From the IMG/VR virus record IMGVR_UViG_3300030419_005943, positions 1-20,827 of that record: a DNA stretch of 20,827 nucleotides. One strand, written 5' to 3'. This stretch comes from a virus. The notes under the pieces were generated by a model. That model made no database searches. It was given only the letters and a program-made list of their open reading frames with translations, and was not told the origin of the DNA. The position numbers and the translations under genes were made by a program. Below are positions 14,918-20,827 of this stretch, piece after piece (the stretch's first letter is position 1; each line of letters starts with the position of its first letter).

Positions 14918-15909
14918 TAGAAATCTCCTTCAGCAAAAGCTTCATCAAAATATAATATTACCTCTTCAGCAATAATTACATCAATTATAAGACCATCGTT
15001 ATTATATCTCATTACATATTGCTGTAGTTTATAATATTCTCCAGGCGTCAATGGTAAAGAAGAATCAGAGTAATCGATTTCATCTGGCAATTCAAGACTA
15101 AACTTAGACTCAATATCAATAATAGAACTTTCATGTATGTTCTGACAAATTAGTTCAAAGTTTTTACCTTGTAAATCTTCTCTGTTTTCTAAAGTATTTC
15201 TGTCTTTTTTATAAAATACAAGTGGTTCGTCTTCATCACGACCAGTTTGTTTTTTACCATCACGAATTGTAGTTTGCATAGATAAAACTTGTTCATCAGT
15301 CAATGTATTATTTTGAAACCATAACTTATAAAAAAGGTCACTTACTATTTCACGAACTTGTTGTAAAGTTTCATATGTAAATTTTTCAATTAAAATATTA
15401 AATGAATCATCTAATAAATTATCATCCATATCCTTAAAATCACTACCGTTACCAGCATGTAAAGTACCATCTTGATGCTTATGATATTCCCCAATATATT
15501 GATGTTCTATATTGTTTTTAAAATAAATTCTATCTTGTTCTGTAGCTACTAGCCCAACATCAATAACAAGATTTTCAGTAGGATTAAAATCCATTTCCAT
15601 CATTGTTACTTCTTGATATATAACTTCATCCCAATTTATCTCATGACTAGCACCCATCACTCCCGCACCAGTCATAGTAGTTCCATCTTCGTGTACATGA
15701 TAAAGACCTATATACTGTTCCGAAGGGTTATTAACATAAAACCAATTGTCCGTTTGTGATGCTACTTGATTTACTAAAACTATTGGATTTGAATCGACAT
15801 TAACAGAAAATCCATCTAAATCTGTTCCTGGAGCTAAAACTACAAAATTGTTTACCTCATAATATGTAACATCAGTTTCGGAATTTATTATATCAGTATT
15901 AACACTCAT
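14917..15909 (-). CDS. Structural protein with two HxH-DGT motifs, 330 aa
   Basis: Two copies of a short motif are present: YIGLYHVHEDGTTMTGAG from Y66 and YIGEYHKHQDGTLHAGNG from Y138, each with an H-x-H pair (H71/H73 and H143/H145). I have a recollection of similar 'YHxHxDGT' segments in phage structural proteins, but no named family. HxH pairs bind metal ions in the tip of the T4 long tail fibre, so metal binding is possible here (inference). The C-terminal half is acidic and partly helical, with LPLTPGEYYKLQQYVMRYNN near residue 284. It ends EAFAEGDF. The ribosome binding site AAGG is unusually close to the ATG at 15909. It is not secreted. Likely a baseplate or tail-surface protein. Confidence 0.75.
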   Translation of the reverse strand: MSVNTDIINSETDVTYYEVNNFVVLAPGTDLDGFSVNVDSNPIVLVNQVASQTDNWFYVNNPSEQYIGLYHVHEDGTTMTGAGVMGASHEINWDEVIYQEVTMMEMDFNPTENLVIDVGLVATEQDRIYFKNNIEHQYIGEYHKHQDGTLHAGNGSDFKDMDDNLLDDSFNILIEKFTYETLQQVREIVSDLFYKLWFQNNTLTDEQVLSMQTTIRDGKKQTGRDEDEPLVFYKKDRNTLENREDLQGKNFELICQNIHESSIIDIESKFSLELPDEIDYSDSSLPLTPGEYYKLQQYVMRYNNDGLIIDVIIAEEVILYFDEAFAEGDF

Positions 15910-15914
15910 TATCC

Positions 15915-16871
15915 TTACCCAACTATTTCTTGATTTTCTTCATTACTTATTAATCCATTATCTACAATTACAACAAGCCACCCATTTCCATTTTCATCCA
16001 ATTGATATTCATATGTTTGTCCATTGATTGAAGTTTCACCAGAATATGTAATCAATTCTGGAGGTAATGGGTATTCTAAACCCGTTGAAGTAATTTCTAA
16101 TTTTTGTGAAACATCAATTTCAAATCTTAATTGGTTACCACTTTCTGCCCCCTCGACACCAGTATCTAATATTATATCAAGATGACTAAACGAAACAATA
16201 TAATAATTTTTAAAAAACCCCTTTGATGGATCAGATAAAGTTACAACCATCCCCTCTGTTACTGAAGTTATTAAGTCTGGTCTATTAATAGAATCAATAT
16301 CACAAGTCCACATCTTATTATTATCAGTAGTCATTGTAACTGTACCTGTAATATGACTATCGGTAGTTACATCCTCATTAGTAGTCTCTTGAGTAATCTC
16401 TGTTGTAATGGACTGTGATACATCTAAACTATAATCAACCACTTGTCCATATTCAGCACCATTCACCCCATCAGTTAAAGTAACCATTCCACTACTTAAA
16501 TCAACATCTTGTATAACTTTATTTTCAAAGTAACCTTCTGATGAAATAGAAACATTCATTCCAGGTTGAACTAAAGTAAGTAAGCCTGAATTATTATAAG
16601 TAGTCATCTGCCATAATGTATTATCACTAGTTGTCATAGTGGCAGTACCAGTTAATAAATTCTCATCACTTGTCTGTTGCTGTTGAATAGTAGTCTGCTG
16701 TTGAGTAGTAGTTTGTTGTTGAACTCGTTGTTCATCTACTAATGGTAAATTTTGATTTTGTACTCCCAAATGTTCTTGAGTTGAAGTCGATTCTCTTTGA
16801 TTAGGTACGGTACTAATCGACTGTTCCCCTTGAACTCCAAAATCAGATGCTGGAGTGTAATCATCTGGCAT
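15915..16871 (-). CDS. Structural protein with duplicated beta domain and Gln-rich linker, 318 aa
   Basis: A polar N-terminus leads into a Gln/Thr-rich linker at residues 48-66 (RVQQQTTTQQQTTIQQQQT type). Two homologous domains follow, at about 72-154 and 173-257. Each opens with TGTxTMTT, has a Trp shortly after (W87, W188), continues with GMxVxxS...G(Y/F)F.N..I, then a Gly-rich GV.GAE.G segment, and closes with (Y/F)...DVSQ. This is clear tandem duplication. The last 60 residues contain a small strand-rich module (YSGETSINGQTYEYQLDENG). The start has an excellent GAGGAG site six bases upstream. No known family is assigned. The flexible linker and repeated beta domains suggest a fibre, spike or decoration protein of the baseplate. 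Confidence 0.75.
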   Translation of the reverse strand: MPDDYTPASDFGVQGEQSISTVPNQRESTSTQEHLGVQNQNLPLVDEQRVQQQTTTQQQTTIQQQQTSDENLLTGTATMTTSDNTLWQMTTYNNSGLLTLVQPGMNVSISSEGYFENKVIQDVDLSSGMVTLTDGVNGAEYGQVVDYSLDVSQSITTEITQETTNEDVTTDSHITGTVTMTTDNNKMWTCDIDSINRPDLITSVTEGMVVTLSDPSKGFFKNYYIVSFSHLDIILDTGVEGAESGNQLRFEIDVSQKLEITSTGLEYPLPPELITYSGETSINGQTYEYQLDENGNGWLVVIVDNGLISNEENQEIVG

Positions 16872-16873
16872 TT

Positions 16874-18007
16874 CTAACTCCTCAGTATAAATTCAAAATC
16901 GTTATCATATATTATTGTTTGATCGTCATCATGATTAACCTTTATCAATATCTTGTAAGCACGATTTGGTTCAAACGCATTTAGGTCTTGTTTAAAATAG
17001 TTAGAAGTTGAATCACAACTCATTGTTGTATAAGCACTAAACGGAACAACTGATTCATTCGTTGCCATATCAATGATAGAATAAGATCCAGAAGTCCAAG
17101 GTATATAACTACCACTTACAGTCTGAACAGATGTAGTGAAGCTTTTTTGTATATATCTTTTACGAGCACCAAATCTAAACTTAACGGTTTCATTTTCTTT
17201 ATATGATTCTCTAAAATGTATTGGATACAAATAATTTTCAGCATCACCACTAATATCTAAAGCAGTTAAACTACCAGTATTAGAACCAGTTGCTGGTAAG
17301 TGATCATCCCATTTCAATTCCAACTTAGGTGAATAGATTGTATTGGTTTGCCTTGAGAAAAATTTAAGGTCTTCAAAACTACCACTTGATGTTTCTCTAC
17401 TACCAGAAAATCTTAGTAACAACCCATAATTATTATTCGAACCATCAAACCATTTACCAGCAATAGAAGTTATATCCATATTAATATCAGGTGACTCTGA
17501 TGAAAAGGATTGTGTTACTTCATCACCAGCAATATAACTTGCACCTGTACTACTGGTTACTACTCCAGCTGTCCATAGTGAACTTTCTAAATTCCATTCA
17601 ACCTCTGCTGCACCATCTCTATTTTTTCTATATTTCCAACTACAACCATCAGTTGTTTTTGGATCATCAGATTCTTTACCTACACCCTCATCCCAAGATT
17701 CAGAAAGTGGATAAGCAGCAATAGTATAATCTTCACTTAAACCACTTGTACCTTCTGTTTCATATAGTCTTAAATTTAATTTGTAGGTATTTGGTAAAAC
17801 TGAAGAACTGATATAACTTTCGATTTCATCAACATCGAACTGAAGCAAAATACGAGTTGGATAATGAAAATTTCTATTCCAAAATGCTTTCTTTAATTCA
17901 AGTATTTCATCTTGTCCAGCATTCTTATCTTTAAAATCTTCGCCCGTAGTTTCATTTGAACCACTACTAATAAAGGCATCTTTGGTTGTAAAAAAATATC
18001 TATGCAT
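16874..18007 (-). CDS. DNRLRE-like structural protein, 377 aa
   Basis: Residues about 1-235 resemble the DNRLRE/CBM96-type beta-sandwich. After the N-terminal FFTTKDAFIS come RILLQFDVDEIE, then LNLRLYETEG, YTIAAYPLSESWDEGVG, DITSIAGKWFDG, YGLLLRFSGSRE and FFSRQTNTIYSPKLELKWDD. This fold normally occurs in extracellular proteins and some carbohydrate-binding modules. Residues about 250-377 are a second module (HFRESYKENETVKFRFGARK, SIIDMATNESVVPFSAYT, FEPNRAYKILIKV). I have seen this arrangement in other marine phage structural proteins, though without a named function. The ATG overlaps the stop of the gp6-like gene (TAATG). It sits where gp7 or gp8 would follow gp6 in T4, but resembles neither. 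A baseplate-periphery role is inferred. Confidence 0.75.
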   Translation of the reverse strand: MHRYFFTTKDAFISSGSNETTGEDFKDKNAGQDEILELKKAFWNRNFHYPTRILLQFDVDEIESYISSSVLPNTYKLNLRLYETEGTSGLSEDYTIAAYPLSESWDEGVGKESDDPKTTDGCSWKYRKNRDGAAEVEWNLESSLWTAGVVTSSTGASYIAGDEVTQSFSSESPDINMDITSIAGKWFDGSNNNYGLLLRFSGSRETSSGSFEDLKFFSRQTNTIYSPKLELKWDDHLPATGSNTGSLTALDISGDAENYLYPIHFRESYKENETVKFRFGARKRYIQKSFTTSVQTVSGSYIPWTSGSYSIIDMATNESVVPFSAYTTMSCDSTSNYFKQDLNAFEPNRAYKILIKVNHDDDQTIIYDNDFEFILRS

Positions 18008-19923
18008 TATATCACTTTCCCGTAAATATCCTTATTAGGATTTTTTAATTCAAATACAGCAGGAGTAACCGATGGTCTATATATACCATCTTGTAAAGAA
18101 TTTTCAAAATTGTATTGAAACCCATAAGTTGATTCATGTCCACTAACACCATCATAGGTATCACCATCTGCTTGATAATAATAAAGTTTTCTATTATTAC
18201 CATAATCACTATTACCATTTTGAAATAATTTGAGTTCTTTTACCCCAACAACCCCATCTAAACCTAATATATTGTATTGAAGTTCATTAATGTTTATTAC
18301 TTGCTTAAATTGCATTTTTTCTATTCTAAAAAAGTTCTTTATAGTATCTATAACTTCCAACTTAACAGAGGTTGAATTAAATCTTCTATCACAATTTACA
18401 ATAAAATGAACTCCAAAATTAACAACATACCCAGAAAAGATATTTTCTTGTAATGTATATCCGAAATTTAATGAATCATTTATTATTCTAAACTGATTAA
18501 GATATGTTTCTAAATTTTGTAAAACAAGATGTGGAGTTTGAACAAGATTTTTATCTTGATTGTAAGATAGTGTAGAAATTAATAATGAACCACCATCCAT
18601 TCTATCAACATAACACTTAGCTATGTTACCAAACTTTGCTGGAAGATTTTTTATTCTTGCCGTATAATCTTCTTTTGTAACACATCTCAATTGAGAAGCA
18701 AAAAATGCACTAGCATTATTCTTAATTTCATCTACAGTTTGACCATCAGTTCCACCCACACCAGGTTCATCATTTGATACAGTAATAGATTCATTAGAAT
18801 TTTTTATTTCTGTTAATTCACCCACTTGTATATTTGAATCATACCCACCACCAACTCTATAAGTTAAAGTTAATATCGTATTATTTGGAACTTCACCTAA
18901 ATTTAAATTATTTGAAATACCTGATCCTATACTGTCACTTGCATTTGCAACATCTTCCCCATTAATTGTAACACCAACTTGTTCCACTGGATCTACTGCA
19001 GAACCTGTGTTACTGTATCTAAATAAACCATTACCGAACTGAATTTTATAAGCTTGATCGTCTTCATCAAAATTAGTTGTAAATTTTTTATTTGTTTTTA
19101 TATATTCAGCAACATACGGTATAGGTATTGATGATAATGAATCACTATAAGGATCTTGATTATAAGCACTATCTCTTGCAGCATCATCAGTATAATGAGT
19201 TTCTTTTAAAATTCTATCCTGTGCTAAATAATCAACTTCATACCACTTTTGTCCAGAAGCATCTTTACAATCTATTATTTCAATTAGATTATCTTCACCT
19301 AGATTTATTTCTAAAAATTTAGTTGGACTTGTTATTGTAAATGATTTAGTTTTTGTTTTACCAGATACGGCTCTTACATATCTCGTTAAAGTATACGAAT
19401 CCGCCTCTCCATTTTCATCAAGTGTTGGTGCACTTATTAATGGATCGGATGATCCACTCGATGTAAAATCTATAACATCTGTTGTTTCAAAAAGTATTTC
19501 AGAATTTATATTAGAAGCAATTTGTAAACCACTATCTATTGGAGATGGTACTTCTCCATAATTTGGTGAACCATCACTATTAGCATTAATTGTTGTATTT
19601 ACTTTTAGTTTAACAACCGATGGCGTTTTGTTTGGAGTTTTATATCCAAGAAACTCAGCCAATCTTCTTACATTTCTTTTTTCAGTTGCAGTTGATAAAA
19701 GGTTCTCTTTATAATTGTAATCAATGTAATAAGAAAGAACATCACCAACATAACTTGATAATTCTATTAACATCATACCAGGTGATGTTTCATTAAAATC
19801 TTTATATGTATCTGGAAAATAAGATTTTGTATATTCAATTAAATCAGCTTTAATTGTACTAAAGTCCTTACTTGTGTAATTTATGTTAGTTGGTACTAAT
19901 TTTTGTTTTTCTGTATATGCCAT
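18007..19923 (-). CDS. gp6: Baseplate wedge protein, gp6/baseplate-J-like, 638 aa
   Basis: The N-terminus matches the gp6/J family: INYTSKDFSTIKADLIEYTK at about 14-33, then NETSPGMMLIELSSYVGDVL at about 44-63 and EKRNVRRLAEFLGYKTP at about 81-97. The centre has the typical block PGVGGTDGQTVDEIKNNASA at about 384-403 followed by LRCVTKEDYTARIKNLPAKF. In T4, gp6 dimers form the ring of baseplate wedges that changes shape when the sheath contracts. The length is close to that of T4 gp6 (660 residues). It lies directly after the gp25-like gene, two bases from its stop, with GGAG ten bases before the ATG. The gp25-gp6 pair is a conserved neighbour pair in contractile tails. The family call is firm. 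Confidence 0.92.
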   Translation of the reverse strand: MAYTEKQKLVPTNINYTSKDFSTIKADLIEYTKSYFPDTYKDFNETSPGMMLIELSSYVGDVLSYYIDYNYKENLLSTATEKRNVRRLAEFLGYKTPNKTPSVVKLKVNTTINANSDGSPNYGEVPSPIDSGLQIASNINSEILFETTDVIDFTSSGSSDPLISAPTLDENGEADSYTLTRYVRAVSGKTKTKSFTITSPTKFLEINLGEDNLIEIIDCKDASGQKWYEVDYLAQDRILKETHYTDDAARDSAYNQDPYSDSLSSIPIPYVAEYIKTNKKFTTNFDEDDQAYKIQFGNGLFRYSNTGSAVDPVEQVGVTINGEDVANASDSIGSGISNNLNLGEVPNNTILTLTYRVGGGYDSNIQVGELTEIKNSNESITVSNDEPGVGGTDGQTVDEIKNNASAFFASQLRCVTKEDYTARIKNLPAKFGNIAKCYVDRMDGGSLLISTLSYNQDKNLVQTPHLVLQNLETYLNQFRIINDSLNFGYTLQENIFSGYVVNFGVHFIVNCDRRFNSTSVKLEVIDTIKNFFRIEKMQFKQVININELQYNILGLDGVVGVKELKLFQNGNSDYGNNRKLYYYQADGDTYDGVSGHESTYGFQYNFENSLQDGIYRPSVTPAVFELKNPNKDIYGKVI

Positions 19924-19925
19924 TT

Positions 19926-20402
19926 TTAATATGCTCCACCAGTTTCTTGTGTTGATAACTCCCCACCACCAACGCCATTAAATGTAACTTGAACGCTTTC
20001 TAAAGAATTAGGTGTTCTTTTTATATTAAATTCTATATTTAAATTAATTTGATTTAAATCATTTCTTTGATTTATATTTATATCCCTTAATTCAACAAAA
20101 GGCAACCATGTTTGAAACATATCCACAATATTATTTTCTATTTGTACAGTTAAATCTTCTGTCATTTGTTCAAATAAAAGTTGTCTTAAATTCATTCCCA
20201 AGTTAGGTTGGAATACCCTCTCACCTTGATTGGTCTGTAAAAGAAGTTTAATATTATTTTTTATTGCATCTACAGTTGTTTTTGTAGTATTAAAATACCC
20301 ATCACCGCCAGCAACTCTACCAAAAGGAAAGTCAATTCCCACAGATACTCTTGTATCTTGGTCTTCTACAAATCTGTCTTTTCTTCTATCAAGTATTGGC
20401 AT
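19926..20402 (-). CDS. gp25: Baseplate wedge protein, gp25/GpW-like, 158 aa
   Basis: The family pattern is clear: VGIDFPF near residue 21, TTVDAIKNNIKLLLQTNQGE at about 42-61, RVFQPNLGMNLRQLLFE at 62-78, then an amphipathic helix and the strand INQRNDLNQINLNIEFNI. The GER...P..G block (60-69) is the place of the conserved EPR-type core of the gp25 family, which forms the inner part of the baseplate wedge and helps nucleate the tail sheath. The length is slightly above T4 gp25 (132 residues). The start overlaps the stop of the preceding gene by one base (TAATG), with GAGGA nine bases upstream. The following gene is the gp6-like partner. Confidence 0.92.
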   Translation of the reverse strand: MPILDRRKDRFVEDQDTRVSVGIDFPFGRVAGGDGYFNTTKTTVDAIKNNIKLLLQTNQGERVFQPNLGMNLRQLLFEQMTEDLTVQIENNIVDMFQTWLPFVELRDININQRNDLNQINLNIEFNIKRTPNSLESVQVTFNGVGGGELSTQETGGAY

Positions 20403-20764
20403 TAGTCTAATTCCTCAGCTTTTAATAATTTTACTTTAGATTTTTTTACAGCAGTAGGAACTCTTGGATCCATTATATTATTTGATGTCTCACTTATCTG
20501 TGCAGTATTAGTGATGGGAGCAACATTTGCTTGTGCTGCCGGCGTACCAGCTACATTAATAGTACCTGGTAGAAAATTAATAGGTGCTTCCATTTCAGTA
20601 ATTTTAAATTCTTGTTTAACTACCCACTCCACAATCGCATTAGTTAGGTCTTGAGCCAATACCGAGACCTTTTCCTTACCTTCAGCGGATACCTCGTAAT
20701 CAGGATCTTTATCAACCTTGATGTTCTTCAAGAAAGCATTTTCTATATTGGTTTTAAGCCCCAT
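20402..20764 (-). CDS. Small unknown protein before the baseplate wedge genes, 120 aa
   Basis: The N-terminal half is helical and mixed charge (GLKTNIENAFLKNIKVDKD, then VSVLAQDLTNAIVEWVVKQE), leading into FKITEMEA. The middle is Ala/Pro/Thr-rich and probably flexible (residues about 66-100), and the C-terminus is Lys-rich. No signal peptide or membrane helix is present. I do not recognise a named family. The location directly before gp25, with a TAATG overlap, suggests a small tail or baseplate assembly protein. The start is taken at 20764. The upstream gene reads 11 bases into it, so translation may be coupled, and the ribosome binding site is weak. Confidence 0.65.
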   Translation of the reverse strand: MGLKTNIENAFLKNIKVDKDPDYEVSAEGKEKVSVLAQDLTNAIVEWVVKQEFKITEMEAPINFLPGTINVAGTPAAQANVAPITNTAQISETSNNIMDPRVPTAVKKSKVKLLKAEELD

Positions 20765-20827
20765 TCTTAAACTTTGCCTTTTCTTCTACTTTTTGCATTA
20801 CTTGTGTATAATCTTTGTTAAGAGCAT
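20754..20827 (-). CDS. 3' end of an upstream gene, partial
   Basis: One minus-strand frame is open from the window edge for 23 codons and ends at TAA (20754-20756). It reads ALNKDYTQVMQKVEEKAKFK followed by NGA. The other two frames stop quickly. It overlaps the start of the 120-aa gene by 11 bases, like the other compact junctions here. The charged, helical C-terminus gives no functional clue. Confidence 0.5.
   Translation of the reverse strand, partial: ALNKDYTQVMQKVEEKAKFKNGA

Overview
The window is a late structural-gene block from a contractile-tailed (myovirus-type) phage or prophage with very AT-rich DNA. Every supported gene lies on the minus strand, so transcription runs from high to low coordinates. 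Two genes anchor this: a gp25/GpW-like baseplate wedge protein (20402-19926) and a gp6/baseplate-J-like wedge protein (19923-18007). A P2 gpI-like tail domain also sits inside a 1583-residue protein (9081-4330). No replication, packaging, tRNA, CRISPR or integrase gene is visible.

Layout in transcription order: the 3' end of an unidentified gene (20827-20754); a small unknown protein; gp25; gp6; a DNRLRE-like protein (18007-16874); a protein with a duplicated domain and a Gln-rich linker (16871-15915); a protein with two HxH motifs (15909-14917); a LamG/concanavalin-like protein (14917-13793); a PKD-type protein with a Cys-x18-Cys motif of the 'GCxDxxAxN...DDGSC' kind (13785-11842); a small acidic protein (11839-11186); a second PKD-like protein (11186-9081); the giant tail-I/LamG protein (9081-4330); a 'MGILDN' virion protein (4272-3604); and two paralogous fibre-like proteins (3590-2529, 2519-1704). 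Genes are packed with TAATG stop/start overlaps or gaps of a few bases, which implies one long late transcript with translational coupling. This stretch looks like a baseplate periphery and adsorption apparatus rich in carbohydrate- or surface-binding beta-sandwich folds.

The last part (1679 to 1) is different. It encodes a small three-helix membrane protein with VanZ/YjdF-like motif spacing, a 428-residue protein with a signal peptide and an outer-membrane beta-barrel C-terminus, and the start of a lipoprotein. The first two have their own 23-24 base spacers and identical AGGAGA ribosome binding sites. They look like a host-envelope-modifying cassette added to the end of the tail operon, and this is the most intriguing part of the window.

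Host: a Gram-negative bacterium is implied by the outer-membrane protein and lipoprotein. The '...LFS|Q' signal peptide end, the acidic residues just after the lipoprotein Cys and the DGSC motif point towards a marine Bacteroidota or similar lineage (inference). The clear Shine-Dalgarno sequences are not typical of Bacteroidota genes, so this is tentative. No gap exceeds about 57 bases.
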